Assembly (NCBI RefSeq): GCF_020510625.1
Contig: NZ_CP075191.1
Coordinates: 2,518,001-2,582,000, forward strand
Direction: 5' to 3'
From: Ferribacterium limneticum
GTDB taxonomy: Bacteria > Pseudomonadota > Gammaproteobacteria > Burkholderiales > Rhodocyclaceae
DNA length: 64,000 bases
Shown: piece by piece, positions 10,201 through 22,188 of the stretch
How positions within the stretch are numbered: position 1 is the first letter of the stretch
How the letters are laid out: each line of letters starts with the position of its first letter
Notes under the pieces: model-generated
Database searches by the model: none
Told to the model about the DNA's origin: nothing
Seen by the model: only the letters and a program-made list of their open reading frames with translations
Made by a program: the position numbers and the translations under genes

Positions 10201-11306
10201 ATTTGCTGCGCAAGACAACACTTTCCGAAAAACAGTCTGACCAACTGAACAAGATCGAATCGGCTGGCGAGCATCTCCTGAAAGTGATCAGCGATGTTCT
10301 GGACATCTCAAAAATCGAGGCCGGAAAACTGACGCTGGAAGAAGTCCCTATCGCGCCGAATGACTTGTTGCCCTGTGTCGCGTCGCTCATCGAGCAGCGG
10401 GCTATCGACAAAGGACTGCAGATCGTTACCGACTCGCAGCCTGTTCCTTACTGGCTGAAGGGCGATCTAACACGATTACGCCAGGCCCTCCTCAACCTGG
10501 CCAACAATGCAGTCAAATTTACTGACCGAGGCGCTGTCACCTTGCGCATGCGCGTGCTCCAGGAAATGGAAGGCAGGGTTCATCTGCGCTTCGAGGTTGA
10601 GGATACGGGGTGCGGCATTCCTGCCCCTGTCCTTCCGACCTTGTTCTCGGTATTCCAGCAAGCCGATAACTCCACGACCCGAAAGTATGGAGGTACCGGT
10701 TTGGGCTTGGCGATTACCCGACAACTGGCCGAAATGATGGGAGGGAGCGCTGGCGCATCGTCCGAGGTTGGCAAGGGGAGCACGTTCTGGTTCACTGTCT
10801 GGCTAGAGCAGTCCGTCGAAATCGTCAAACGCACACGTGGCAGTCAGCGACTTGGTGCCAGCATTCATCATGTCGATACCTTCGGCATGGCTGGGCGGCG
10901 CTTGCTGCTCGTCGAAGACGAACCGATCAATCAGGAAATTTTCCGGGAAATTTTGCAGGATTCGGGGTTTGTCGTCGATGTGGCCGATAACGGGGTCGAG
11001 GCGATCGAGCTTGCGCGCCAAGGTAGTTATTCCGTGATCCTGATGGACATGCAGATGCCGGTTATGGATGGCCTGACCGCAACTAGGCACCTTCGCCAAC
11101 TGCCTGAGTTGCACAGGACGCCGGTCATCGCCATGACCGCCAATGCCTTTGCCGAGGACAGGGCCAAGTGTCTGGAGGTCGGAATGAACGATTTTTTGAC
11201 CAAACCAGTTGATCCGGATTTGTTCATTGCGACTGTCGCAAGATGGATACAAAAGGGGGATTCGCTTGCTGCAACGGGCAAGTCGAAGGCTGAGCAGTTG
11301 CCTTGA
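7206..11306 (+). CDS. Multi-PAS hybrid sensor histidine kinase
   Basis: A 1366-residue membrane hybrid kinase. TM1 is at about 5-25, an extracytoplasmic CACHE sensor reaches about 280 and TM2 spans about 282-305. Five PAS-like modules follow (about 332-440, 451-560, 578-690, 697-815 and 833-950). The HisKA box has its phospho-His at 985 (ANMSHEIRTPLNAIIGM). HATPase_c follows with NLANNAVKF and GTGLGLAI, and a receiver domain from about 1232 has its acceptor at Asp1281 (LMDMQMPVMDG). The ATG at 7206 overlaps the previous stop by 4 bases, which rules out the longer frame. Five PAS domains is high even for this class. A receiver at the C-terminus without an Hpt domain suggests onward transfer to a partner. 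Confidence 0.9.
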   Translation: MNLRIRLILLWAGLFLLYVILATKLWSDYHESEKKMFVSVRNYSLLLAEQANGGFKAADLALQGVSNDPRFRQFLVEQRVGRQDSDKVALNQSLMAFLKTLSGAVNIFISDAEGNLLLGAIGAPEGTNISDRDYFRQLSISPTGDTVFSETIKGRTSGKRSLQMARRLLGEDGEFLGVVGVSIGIEEQFSRFYGSIDWPEGTAISLWSQQQRLLMRYPMLPDQIGKQSTGNLLGGAAHLWSGNSVEVGPSEFDGQIRARALQKLGNYPISAIVAVPREQYLANWKTTLAVAGLIGGVAFLAACLLTVLLLRQKKSADALVRERKQHSEQLESYGKIVRSSQTALILLSPNLRCVIANPAIGNLLECDADKLVGKPILDLFPDPARNTILQEVQASLLGENRKVQIEFEGADGMSFYTLETSPFFNGGTVSGIVLSLRDITVQCLAETALQQRETELKAIFDCEPDCVKVFDLEGRLRKINPAGIEMIEADNLDHALAIWIEELVVSEDREAYLAFSSQVLGGLSGVLQYRAIGLKGSPRHVETNAAPLLGPGGQIVGILAISRDISRQKETELQLESTLEEQQAMLDNGIVGLVKLRKRHFVWANSACENLLGYSVDEMIGQSTEILFTDQDTNRRVLAAYVHLANGEIWRGKVPLLHRDGSKRWFLLGGSQLRNGDSLWALVDITAQQSAEEQLRRSYLAIEQSPDGIMITNTKPEIEYVNRAFSETTGYRLDELLGKNPNVLNSGKTASATYASLWQTLLAGQVWRGEFINRTKDGQDYISQEIITPVRQSDGEITHYLAIKEDVTEQRQIDEQLKSYQENLEQMVQNRTAELDSLYNQAPCGYLSFDAEDRITAINDTALGLLGYERSEVAGSLKVRDLLASYETERYEERLKVLLGMGVAHDQDYDFLRKDGSIFPALVSIEIVRDENGQFVAIRATFNDNRERQAKERQMNSLNLELAQRADEAIQESDAKSSFLANMSHEIRTPLNAIIGMSHLLRKTTLSEKQSDQLNKIESAGEHLLKVISDVLDISKIEAGKLTLEEVPIAPNDLLPCVASLIEQRAIDKGLQIVTDSQPVPYWLKGDLTRLRQALLNLANNAVKFTDRGAVTLRMRVLQEMEGRVHLRFEVEDTGCGIPAPVLPTLFSVFQQADNSTTRKYGGTGLGLAITRQLAEMMGGSAGASSEVGKGSTFWFTVWLEQSVEIVKRTRGSQRLGASIHHVDTFGMAGRRLLLVEDEPINQEIFREILQDSGFVVDVADNGVEAIELARQGSYSVILMDMQMPVMDGLTATRHLRQLPELHRTPVIAMTANAFAEDRAKCLEVGMNDFLTKPVDPDLFIATVARWIQKGDSLAATGKSKAEQLP

Positions 11307-11404
11307 GCCTGCGCCATCCTCCACTTCATCTCGGCAACGGAAACATTGTTAGAGTCCAGACATGACCAAGCCGAAAACCACCAGGGGCGTCTGAAGGCGC
11401 CGAT

Positions 11405-12028
11405 ATGGACCCGGCCGGGACAACCCGGAGGATCGTGTTCATTTATGCGATCTTCGCGGGTCTGTGGATACTGATCTCCGACAATGTCGTTACCTGGCTG
11501 CTCAGAGATGCGGCGCAGATCACTCGGGCCGGCATGCTGAAAGGCTTTGTCTTCATCGCATTGACCTCGTTGCTTCTCCACGGGCTGATCAGGTCGCTGC
11601 TCGATAAAATCCTGAACGCCACGACGCGTGAACGCCAGGCGCCCCACGAGCAACAGGTCATTGTGTATCTCAAAGAACTACATTGCCTCACAGGTACCGG
11701 TCGCCTGCTCTTCCCTTCAATGACCAACAGGAATCGCCCCATCTCCGAAAATACCGTGACCTATGCCCTCGCCCGAATGGGATTCAAAGGACGGATGACT
11801 GGCCACGGGTTTCGTTCAGTTGCTTCGACCATCCTGAACGAACAAGGCTACCGGCATGATGTTATCGAGCGGCAACTTGCTCACTCGGAACAAAACCAAG
11901 TACGAGCCGCCTACAACCGAGCCGAGTACCTTCCCGAACGGAAGAAAATGATGAAGGAATGGGCAGACTATCTGGATAAGCTAAAGACTGGCGCGGAAAT
12001 TATTCAATTAGCTGGTAATTCAGCCTAA
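11405..12028 (+). pseudogene. Chimera: sensor N-terminus fused to integrase C-terminus
   Basis: A 207-codon frame made of two unrelated parts. Residues 1 to about 78 match the start of membrane GGDEF/PAS sensors (two TM helices: RIVFIYAIFAGLWILISD and a second at about 42-60). From about residue 80 the frame is the C-terminal third of a tyrosine recombinase: His-x-x-Arg in MTGHGFRSVAST, His in ERQLAHSEQNQ and the nucleophile in RAAYNRAEYL. The first catalytic Arg and both N-terminal recombinase domains are missing, so no recombinase activity is expected. The junction near 11640 is in frame. This looks like a deletion or recombination scar at the end of an island rather than a designed fusion. 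Confidence 0.75.
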
Positions 12029-12135
12029 TCAGGCAATTTTCATACAGTCCAAAGACCGTTTACACAAAAATTCTTACGCACTCTGAAAACGCAGCAAGTA
12101 CCGACGCGCTGAGTAATCACAACTATGGCATTTGA

Positions 12136-13466
<1,331 letters not shown>

Positions 13467-13581
13467 TCACGTGGCAAGACATAAGCTTGATCAACAAGCT
13501 GTTTCATCGCGGAGCGAAGTTGCGAAACGTAGGCATTGCGATTGGCCTAGTGCGTTTTTCTGCGCGAGTGCGCGAGCAATC

Positions 13582-13600
13582 GGGGCGCCTGCTGCGCCCC
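13582..13600 (-). terminator. Hairpin downstream of the dienelactone-hydrolase-like gene
   Basis: A 7-bp GC stem (GGGGCGC/GCGCCCC) with a 5-base loop lies 7 bases beyond the end of the hydrolase gene on the minus strand. There is no following T run, so it may stabilise the mRNA end or act with Rho. Confidence 0.35.
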
Positions 13601-13607
13601 AATTGCC

Positions 13608-14663
13608 TCAGAGCGACCGACCGTAGAACCGTGTCAGCTTTTCCACCGCTTGATTGACATACATCGGCACCCAATAGGTTTCAATATGGGTGGCCCCTTC
13701 GATTTGGAATAGTTCCTTGTCCTTTGTGCCAGAAGCCTTGGCGAAAGCGTCCTCGGTCATGTAAAGACTGTCGGCCTTGCTACCGGCAATCATCAGCAAG
13801 GGCTTGTCGATCAGCTCGATCTGGTTGGTGGCATCAAAACGCATCAAATCCAGCAAACTGCTCGTGGTGTACTTGAAAGTCGAGTTGGGATGCGCATGCG
13901 TCTTCCAGTAATACTCGTAACCCTGCCGATACAGATCAAACGGCAACTTGGCGATCTGCTCATCGGTCAGGTTGGCATCGCCGGAATAGAGCACCGTACC
14001 GCCCGCTGCTTCCTGTGCGCGAGCTGCCGAGGCCTGCTGTAGGCGTGTCTGGATGGTATTCAGTGCCGAATCCGCGTAGCCATTGCGACGAACGCGCCCG
14101 GAGTTGAACATGCTCACCGTCGCAATCGACTTGAAACGCTTGTCGGTTTGCGCGGCGGCCAGCGAATAGCCACCACCTCCGCAAATGCCCAGCAAGCCAA
14201 GGCGAGTTGCATCGACACCGGCGTACTGGCTGATGAAGTCGGCCATGCCGTGGATGTCTTCAATCCGATTGGACGGCTTGTCCACATTGCGCGGCTGGCC
14301 GCCGCTGGCGCCTTGATACGCCGCATCCGCCGCGATGGTGATATAGCCTTGCTCGGCCAGGCGCTGGGCATACAAACCAGCAACTTGTTCCTTCACGCCG
14401 CCATTCGGGTGGGCAACCACAATTGTCGGGTATTTCTTGTGGGGATCGTAGTTCGCGGGGGTATAGACGTTGGCCGAAATATCGAGGCCATTGAGCTTGT
14501 ACGTCACCGTGCGAATATTGACCTTGCCTTTCACGTTTTCGGTAATGGCACCGTCGTAGGCCAGGGTGAAGGGGTTTTGCTTGTAGTCCGCGGCCATGGT
14601 GACTCCCGATAGAACGCTGATGATTGCGCCGAGTGCTGCTGCTTTAATCAATGTCGATTTCAT
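13608..14663 (-). CDS. Exported alpha/beta hydrolase, dienelactone-hydrolase type
   Basis: A 351-residue serine/cysteine hydrolase with a signal peptide (about residues 1-24, cleavage near VTMAA). The nucleophile elbow is GLLGICGGGGYS, with Cys where most esterases have Ser, as in dienelactone hydrolases. The family His is in GATHIETYW. AGGAGG precedes the ATG. The neighbours are another exported hydrolase, an exported cupin/CMD protein and aldo/keto reductases, all transcribed leftwards. The substrate is probably an ester or lactone met in the periplasm; this is inferred only from fold and location. Confidence 0.8.
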   Translation of the reverse strand: MKSTLIKAAALGAIISVLSGVTMAADYKQNPFTLAYDGAITENVKGKVNIRTVTYKLNGLDISANVYTPANYDPHKKYPTIVVAHPNGGVKEQVAGLYAQRLAEQGYITIAADAAYQGASGGQPRNVDKPSNRIEDIHGMADFISQYAGVDATRLGLLGICGGGGYSLAAAQTDKRFKSIATVSMFNSGRVRRNGYADSALNTIQTRLQQASAARAQEAAGGTVLYSGDANLTDEQIAKLPFDLYRQGYEYYWKTHAHPNSTFKYTTSSLLDLMRFDATNQIELIDKPLLMIAGSKADSLYMTEDAFAKASGTKDKELFQIEGATHIETYWVPMYVNQAVEKLTRFYGRSL

Positions 14664-14699
14664 GGGAAAACCTCCTGAATGCTTGAGTTGAATGTGGAA

Positions 14700-15782
14700 T
14701 CAGTCCAGATGCTTTTCGGCAAGAAATTGCGACATCAGGTCAGCAACCTGGACATTGTTGAGATCGGAAAACGGAAAGTGCGTATTGCCCTTAATGCCGA
14801 TCTCCGGCAGGTGGATGACCTTCGCATCCCCACCATGGCGATTGATCGCATCTGCCCACTGTTTAGCCATGGCGAGGCGTACGCGCCAGCCATCCTGACC
14901 GGGATTGGCGACAGGTTCCTTGAGGATGAAATCGCCGTAGTAGATAACAATGGGGATTCGGGTCAGCTTCATGAACTCCGCCAGCGGGATACTGGTAGCT
15001 TCCAACTGGCCGGCAGCACTGGGCATCGCTGCCGGCACTTCGCCTTCCGGAAAGACAAAGCCGCTCCCCGGTTCGTAGGAAACAATGGCGCGGATACGCG
15101 GATTCTTCATCGCGGCCAGCCAACCCATACCGCCACTGTGCGAGTGGGTCACCAGGATGCCTGCACCGATCTTGTCGAACAGGGCCGAGACGGCGTTACT
15201 GGTCAGGTTGGTGTCGATGGGGCCGGTGTCCGGCGTCATCGACCGGAAATACTGATCCAGCGCCTCCGGTGAGCGGGAGAACTGGACGCCTGGGAAGTAG
15301 TTCGGCCAGATACCGACACGGAAGGTATCAAACCAGCGCTGGTCATCCGGCGTGGCGCTGATTGTCGCAGCTACGCTGCTTCGCCCCGCAGAACCGCGAC
15401 GAGGCTGATCAAGTACATAGGTCGCGAAGCCGCGACGTAAAAAGATATTTTGGTAGCCCTCACGGCCATCCGGCGTCGATTCCCAGGTTTTGGTGGATTG
15501 GCCAAAGCCATGCCACATCACCAAGGGCAATTTGCGAGCCTTGACCGGAACCTGGTAGAACACGCGGGCATGGTCGCCATGGAGTGTCTGGCCACCGGAA
15601 GTCAGATTGAGCGGGTCGTAGCTGCCGGGGCTCTGAACAACTGTTCCACCCACGGAGAAACTGCCTTGTTTCTGGATCACCAGCGGTGTAACAGGCTTCT
15701 GCGGCGCCGCCACGGAGAGTCCGGCCGCAAACAGCATGCAGCCTGCCAAGGCGAGCACGGTCTTTCGCAAGTTTGAAGTCAT
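14700..15782 (-). CDS. Exported alpha/beta hydrolase/esterase
   Basis: A 360-residue alpha/beta hydrolase with an N-terminal signal or lipoprotein-like sequence (MTSNLRKTVLALAGCMLFA). The oxyanion-hole region is LVMWHGFGQSTKTW and the nucleophile elbow is THSHSGGMGW, with Ser in the usual position. The ATG at 15782 is preferred over one 30 bases upstream because AAGGAG lies 8 bases before it and the signal peptide then starts cleanly. It sits between the DLH-like hydrolase and the cupin/CMD gene in one direction with short gaps, so it is probably co-transcribed. Exact substrate unknown. Confidence 0.78.
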   Translation of the reverse strand: MTSNLRKTVLALAGCMLFAAGLSVAAPQKPVTPLVIQKQGSFSVGGTVVQSPGSYDPLNLTSGGQTLHGDHARVFYQVPVKARKLPLVMWHGFGQSTKTWESTPDGREGYQNIFLRRGFATYVLDQPRRGSAGRSSVAATISATPDDQRWFDTFRVGIWPNYFPGVQFSRSPEALDQYFRSMTPDTGPIDTNLTSNAVSALFDKIGAGILVTHSHSGGMGWLAAMKNPRIRAIVSYEPGSGFVFPEGEVPAAMPSAAGQLEATSIPLAEFMKLTRIPIVIYYGDFILKEPVANPGQDGWRVRLAMAKQWADAINRHGGDAKVIHLPEIGIKGNTHFPFSDLNNVQVADLMSQFLAEKHLD

Positions 15783-15808
15783 GATCGAAACTCCTTCAGT
15801 TGAATGGT

Positions 15809-16663
15809 TCACTTGGCTGGCAGCACTTCTTTGGCAGCCGAAACCGCCGAGACAGCACTAGGCCAACCGGAATAAAAGGCCAGATGGGTGATTGCTTCGG
15901 CGAGTTCTTCACGCGTCAGGCCATTCTGAATTGCCAGCGCGAGATGCGAGCGCAGTTGGTCAGGACGATTCATTGCAATCAGCGCACTGACTGTTGCCAG
16001 GCTTCGGTCCCGTTTTGACAGCCCGGGACGTTCCCATATGTCGGCATACAGCACGTTGTCGGTCAATTCGGCCAGCTTCGGGGCAAAATCGCCCATCAAC
16101 TGCTGGGCACGGGACGGCTGCGCGGCGGGTGCAGCGCTCTCCTTGGCCGAGGGCGTGTTGCGATATTGGGTATCACTGACCTTCTCCAGCCAGGCCACCG
16201 ATTTGCCATCGACTTGCTCCTGGATGGCCAGATGGGTCATCGCCGCTGTCGCCGACGCGCCATGCCAATGCTTCTGGCCAGGCGGGATTGTCACCACATC
16301 GCCACGCTCAATGCGTTGAATGGGTCCATCCCAGAACTGGATCAGTCCGCTGCCTTCGGTGACAACCAGCGTCTGCCCCAACGGATGGGTATGCCAATCG
16401 GTGCGTGCGCCAGGCGTAAAGGTGACATAGGCAGCCGAGGCCCTGGCCGGTGCAGTCGGCGAAAAGAGCGGTGCGACGCGGGCTTTGCCGGTGAAATGCT
16501 CGGGTGGCGCGTCGTAAGGCGTTCGCGTCGCGCTCCGCGAAATGCTTGCCGCGACAGCATGCTCATGCTTTTTGACAGAAGCCTCCCTATCGCTGCTACT
16601 TGTTTCAGCGAATGCCGACGAGACAAGCGGCATCAATAGCAGGAGGAGAAACGATGTTTTCAT
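15809..16663 (-). CDS. Exported cupin + carboxymuconolactone decarboxylase-like fusion
   Basis: A 284-residue exported protein. A signal peptide ([18 protein letters not shown]) is followed by a cupin domain (about 65-160) with metal-binding His in [13 protein letters not shown] and [14 protein letters not shown]/AhpD-like domain (about 190-284) follows, with [19 protein letters not shown] and the helical [16 protein letters not shown]. This cupin-CMD arrangement is widespread and often has peroxidase- or decarboxylase-like annotation. An upstream ATG at 16708 overlaps the transporter stop (TAATG), but AGGAAAGG and the clean signal peptide favour 16663. The CMD half lacks an obvious Cys-x-x-Cys pair, so AhpD-like redox activity is unlikely. 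Confidence 0.8.
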   Translation of the reverse strand: MKTSFLLLLLMPLVSSAFAETSSSDREASVKKHEHAVAASISRSATRTPYDAPPEHFTGKARVAPLFSPTAPARASAAYVTFTPGARTDWHTHPLGQTLVVTEGSGLIQFWDGPIQRIERGDVVTIPPGQKHWHGASATAAMTHLAIQEQVDGKSVAWLEKVSDTQYRNTPSAKESAAPAAQPSRAQQLMGDFAPKLAELTDNVLYADIWERPGLSKRDRSLATVSALIAMNRPDQLRSHLALAIQNGLTREELAEAITHLAFYSGWPSAVSAVSAAKEVLPAK

Positions 16664-16707
16664 GATGGATACCTTTCCTGGTTCATTGGTGCGGAGGATG
16701 GATGGCA

Positions 16708-18173
16708 TTAAATGAGGTCTGGCTCAGGTTCGAGACTAGCCGAATCTGAGCAAGGTCTATCGATCTGCTGGCGTTGAGCAGGAAGAATCATGGCCAGCAC
16801 AGCTACCAAGGACAGGGCAAGCATGACTGCGCTGGCATCCATGACGGAGGCAATGCGATGGGCCAGGATTTCCGGGGCTGTCGCCAGCGAGGAGGATGCA
16901 GCTGAAAAAACGACGACCAGCACGCCGAGACCCAGCGAGCCACCCAACTGATGAGCCACGTTGACCAAGCCGGAAGCCGCGCCGGCATCTTCGGCAGCAA
17001 CGCCGGTCACGGCTGCGATGGTGAGCGGTCCCAGGGCAGCTCCTTGGCCGATCCCAAGCAGAATCATTGGGAGTGCGATGCCCGTCAGATAGGGCGTAGG
17101 GGCAGTGGCTTGACCGAGCCAAACCAGGCCGGCCACGCAAAAGGCCAGCCCACCTATCAGAAGACTGGTATTGCCTAACTTGCGAACGAGCTTCGGAACA
17201 CTCATGGCAACGACCAACTGGGGCAGCGTCGTTGGCAAAAATGCGAGCCCGGCCTCCAGTGGGCTATAGCCCAAGACGCCCTGGAGAAACTGGGTAGCAA
17301 AAAACCAGAAACCCACCATACCGCCCAAGAAGAGCATGCGGGCTACATATGCTCCGCAGCGCGACTTACTGGCAAACAGTCTCAGGGGCAGAACGGGTTG
17401 TTTGGCATGCCGCTCAATGACGATGAATATGAGCATCAAGGCAATTCCGGCGCTGATAGCCCAAGCCGTCAAGGGATGGGCCCATCCTTCTTCCGCTGCA
17501 TGAACGATGCCGAAAACCAGCGAACTCATGCCCAAGGTCGAACTTACAGCACCGGCAATGTCGAAATGGCCGACATGCTTCGGCGTCTCCGCAACCAAGC
17601 GGTGTGCCGCCAGCATCAACGCGATACCGATGGGCAGGTTGATGAAAAACCCGGCGCGCCAAGACAAGAGATCGGCAAACAAGCCCCCCAGCACCAAGCC
17701 TAGTGTCGCCCCGATACCAGCTGCCGCCGCATAGTACGAAAGCGCCCGTGTACGCTCCGGTCCTTCGGGAAAGTACATGGCGAGCAGGGCCAGCGTTGAA
17801 GGTGCCAGAATGGCGGCCCCCACCCCTTGAATGGCACGAAACACCAGAAGCCAGCTCGGGGATGGAGCCATCCCGATCACCAAGGAGGCGCAGGTGAAGA
17901 GTCCAAGCCCCCAGATGAACATTCGGCGGCGGCCCAGAAGGTCGCCAGCGCGAGCGCCAAGTAGAAGCAGGCCACCGAATGCCAGGGTGTAGGCGTTCTG
18001 CACCCAGGACAGGGTTGCGGGCGAGAAGCCGAGCGCATCCTTGATTTTCGGAAGCCCGGTGATGACGATTGAGATGTCGATAACAATCATCAGGTAGCTC
18101 GCCATGATGATGGCGAGCACCGCCCCCTGCCGTTGCTTGATCTCTCCTGGTGAAAGATGATCCATGGCAGCCA

Positions 18174-18174
<1 letters not shown>
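16708..18174 (-). CDS. MFS drug-exporter, DHA2 (14-TM) family
   Basis: A 488-residue inner-membrane proton antiporter of the EmrB/QacA type. Motif A is present after the second helix ([17 protein letters not shown]) and the motif-C glycine pattern is seen in helix 5 ([12 protein letters not shown]). Length and hydrophobicity fit 14 helices. Its ATG overlaps the reductase stop as TAATG, so the two genes are translationally coupled. It probably exports a toxic substrate or product of the surrounding reductase/esterase cluster. Confidence 0.88.
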
Positions 18175-19277
<1,103 letters not shown>

Positions 19278-19313
19278 CTAAAATCAGCATGGGTTTATGC
19301 ATGGGACTGATAA

Positions 19314-20207
19314 ATGGCTGCCGGCGACTTTAGTGATCTTGTTGCGTTCATTGCAGTAGCGCGGGAAAGGAACTTCACCCGTGCAGCGGCTCAATTAGGA
19401 ATTTCGCAATCCGCGCTGAGTCACACGATCCGTAGCCTGGAAACGCGGCTTGGCGTTCATCTGCTGGCCCGTACCACGCGGAGCGTGTCGCCGACCGAAG
19501 AAGGCGTCCGATTGCTGGAAGCCGTCGCACCACGATTGGAAGAAATCAATAACGAACTGGCTGCGTTAAGCGAGTTGAGAAACAAGCCCAGCGGCCTGAT
19601 CCGCATCACAACCGCCGAGCACGCCGCCAATACCGTACTTTGGCCTCGCCTACAGGGATTTTTGCGGGACTACCCAGAAATCAGGGTTGAGATAAACGTC
19701 AATTACGGCATGACCGATATCGTCGCGCAGCGTTTCCATGCCGGCGTGCGCCTGGGGGACCAGGTCGAGAAGGATATGGTGGCGGTACGGATCAGCCCTG
19801 ACCTGCGGGTAGCCGTTGTCGGCTCGCCGGACTATTTCACTCGCCATCCACGGCCACAGTCCCCGCAAGATCTTTCCAGCCACAACTGCATCAATCTCCG
19901 ACTGCCGACCCATGATAGCTACATGGTTTGGGAGTTCGAGAAAAAGGGGAACTCCTTGAAAGCCCACGTCGAGGGGCAGTGGACGTTCAATATGGGGTCC
20001 CACATTCTTAGAGCAGCGGTAGCTGGTTGTGGTCTGGCATATCTGCCAGCCGACATGGCGAAAGAGGAAATCGCCAGCGGCAAGCTGATTTCAGTGCTGG
20101 AGGACTGGTGCCAGCCGTATCCCGGATATCACCTTTACTATCCGACAAGCCGGCAATCTTCTCCTGCATTCAGGCTGTTGGTGGAATGTCTAAGATACCG
20201 TAATTGA
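19314..20207 (+). CDS. LysR-family transcriptional regulator
   Basis: A 297-residue LysR regulator. The winged helix-turn-helix is at about 5-64 (FTRAAAQLGISQSALSHTIR, then LETRLGVHLLARTTRSV) and the periplasmic-binding-protein-like effector domain at about 90-290. It is divergent from the aldo/keto reductase operon with a 144-base shared gap, the standard arrangement for a LysR gene that controls its neighbour. The effector is unknown. Confidence 0.9.
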   Translation: MAAGDFSDLVAFIAVARERNFTRAAAQLGISQSALSHTIRSLETRLGVHLLARTTRSVSPTEEGVRLLEAVAPRLEEINNELAALSELRNKPSGLIRITTAEHAANTVLWPRLQGFLRDYPEIRVEINVNYGMTDIVAQRFHAGVRLGDQVEKDMVAVRISPDLRVAVVGSPDYFTRHPRPQSPQDLSSHNCINLRLPTHDSYMVWEFEKKGNSLKAHVEGQWTFNMGSHILRAAVAGCGLAYLPADMAKEEIASGKLISVLEDWCQPYPGYHLYYPTSRQSSPAFRLLVECLRYRN

Positions 20208-20502
20208 ACGAATCAATGTCGGTTTAGTCCTCGGCTGAGGTGTAGCCTGATCCCCGTTGCATGAGGCAGTGAATCAGGCCGCAGTCGTTTACGTGCCGCT
20301 CAGCCTTGAGAGATTGCGAACGGTAGTTTTTTATGCAGCGAATGCCTAATCCAGACCTAAAGGCGGCATATTGCGACTAACCGAACGCGGTGACTGCCTT
20401 CACTCCGAACGCAAAACCAAAACACATCCGAGTGACCTAGTGTGAGTGGTAGTTCGCTCAGTTTCTGCTCTACTGCCCCCTCTGGTCTTTTCAGGATCGC
20501 TG
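20208..20502. other. Gap between convergent LysR and argD-like genes
   Basis: About 295 bases between convergent genes. No gene, clear terminator hairpin or repeat could be recognised. Confidence 0.4.
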
Positions 20503-21696
20503 TCAGGCCAATTGCGCACCCTGCAGCAGGGTGTCGAGCATGGCAATCATCTGGTCGATCTCGGCTTCGCTGACATTCAGTGCCGGCATGAAGCGCAGCA
20601 GATTGGGGCGCGGCGAGTTGAGGAGCAGTCCGGTCGGTCCACCTTCGAGCGCCCGGCGGACGATGTCGGGGCCGCGCTCGTCTGCCAGAACCAGTGCGCG
20701 CAACAGGCCGGAACCGCGTTCGCCTTGCAAGCCGTGCTTTACCGAGAGTTCGAGCAGGCGCTTCGACAGATATTGCCCGCGCGCCTCGACGCCAGCGAGG
20801 AAGCCTGGCGACAGCAGGCGCTTGAGCACCACCGCCCCAACCGCTGTCATCAGCGGATTGCCGTTGTAGGTGCCGCCCTGATCGCCCGGCTCGAAACAGC
20901 AGATTTCCTCGCGAGCCAGCAGCGCTGCCAGCGGCACACCGCCGCCGATGCCCTTGGCCAGCGTCATGATGTCCGGCGTGATGCCGGCGTGTTCGTAGGC
21001 AAACAGCTTGCCGGTGCGGCCCATGCCGGTCTGCACTTCATCGACGATGAGCAGGATGCCGCGTGCCGTGGTCAGCTCGCGCAGCGCCTTGAGGAATTCG
21101 ATATCGGCCGGGATCACCCCGCCCTCGCCCTGCACCGGTTCGAGCATGACGGCTACCGTTTTTGGCCCGATTTTCTCGTTGACCGTAGCAATGTCGTTGT
21201 AAATCGCTTTCGGGAAGCCCGGCACCTGCGGCGCGTAGATCGTGTCCCAGCCCGCCTTGCCGGACGCCGACATGGTGGCCAGCGTGCGGCCGTGGAAGGA
21301 ATGACCGAAGGTGATGATCTCGTAGGCGCCGTCCTTGTGTAGCCGGCCCCACTTGCGCGCCAGCTTGATCGCCCCCTCGTTGGCTTCGGCGCCGGTGTTG
21401 GCGAAGAAGACGCGGTCGAAGACGGAATTGGCGGTGAGCAGGCTGGCCAGTTCGATCATCGGCCCGTTGTAGAAAGCCGGGCTCGGGTTGATCAGCTTGC
21501 CGGCCTGGGCAGCCAGCGCCGCAGCGATTTCCGGCGGGCAATGGCCCAGCGTATTCACCGCCCATCCCTGGATGAAGTCGAGATAAGCCTTGCCCTGATG
21601 GTCGTAAAGCCACGACCCTTCGCCACGCTCGAAAACGAGATCGGGGCGGTTGGTGATGCTCATCAGGGAATCGGTCGAAAATGCTCCGTACTGCAT
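20503..21696 (-). CDS. argD: Acetylornithine aminotransferase (class III, PLP)
   Basis: A 397-residue class III aminotransferase that transfers an amino group between N-acetylornithine (or a similar omega-amine) and 2-oxoglutarate. Seen are the PLP phosphate site [18 protein letters not shown], the Asp of [14 protein letters not shown] and the Schiff-base Lys in [13 protein letters not shown]. Length fits ArgD. It is the last gene of the long leftward series that includes the hpa genes, but nothing ties it to them functionally and it may belong to the host arginine pathway. Confidence 0.85.
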   Translation of the reverse strand: MQYGAFSTDSLMSITNRPDLVFERGEGSWLYDHQGKAYLDFIQGWAVNTLGHCPPEIAAALAAQAGKLINPSPAFYNGPMIELASLLTANSVFDRVFFANTGAEANEGAIKLARKWGRLHKDGAYEIITFGHSFHGRTLATMSASGKAGWDTIYAPQVPGFPKAIYNDIATVNEKIGPKTVAVMLEPVQGEGGVIPADIEFLKALRELTTARGILLIVDEVQTGMGRTGKLFAYEHAGITPDIMTLAKGIGGGVPLAALLAREEICCFEPGDQGGTYNGNPLMTAVGAVVLKRLLSPGFLAGVEARGQYLSKRLLELSVKHGLQGERGSGLLRALVLADERGPDIVRRALEGGPTGLLLNSPRPNLLRFMPALNVSEAEIDQMIAMLDTLLQGAQLA

Positions 21697-21753
21697 GGCT
21701 GGCTCCAGATTTTCAAAAACAGAAAGTCTATATCCGAGAAAGCTACTGGCCGA

Positions 21754-22188
21754 TTAAGCTGGCTGGCTTTGCCGCCAGGCTGCGAGTGCGGCTTCGCCGA
21801 AAGCCACATCCTGCGCCTCGCTCCCTCCCGAAATACCGATGGCGCCGACCCGCACCACGCCGTGCTTGATCGGCAGGCCGCCGCCGAAGCTGACGAAACG
21901 CTCGCGGTGCATCAGACCGTGGCGCAACATTTCGCTGCCCTGAGCCAGGCTTTTGTCCCATTTTCCGGTCGCAAAACCGAAGCTGACCGCCGTATAGGCC
22001 TTGTCTAGGGCGATGTCGATCGAGTGAAAAGGGGCACCTTGCTGGCGCTTGAAAACCAGCGGGTGACCGGCACGATCGACCACGGCAACACAGATTTTGA
22101 CCCCGGCATTGGCTGCTTCAGCCAGCGCCAGGTCGGCGATCTCTTCGGCGGAAGCAAGATCGATGGATGCAATCATTTCAATGGCCAT
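21754..22188 (-). CDS. DUF336/GlcG-HbpS-like heme-degrading-type protein
   Basis: A 144-residue GlcG/HbpS-fold protein (DUF336): AANAGVKICVAVVDRAGHPL, ALDKAYTAVSFG and GGLPIKHGVVRVGAIGISGG are family hallmarks. AAGGAG precedes the ATG at 22188, which lies 11 bases inside the end of the upstream MFS gene, so the two are coupled. Members occur beside catabolic genes as small ligand- or heme-binding proteins; the role here is unknown. Confidence 0.82.
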   Translation of the reverse strand: MAIEMIASIDLASAEEIADLALAEAANAGVKICVAVVDRAGHPLVFKRQQGAPFHSIDIALDKAYTAVSFGFATGKWDKSLAQGSEMLRHGLMHRERFVSFGGGLPIKHGVVRVGAIGISGGSEAQDVAFGEAALAAWRQSQPA

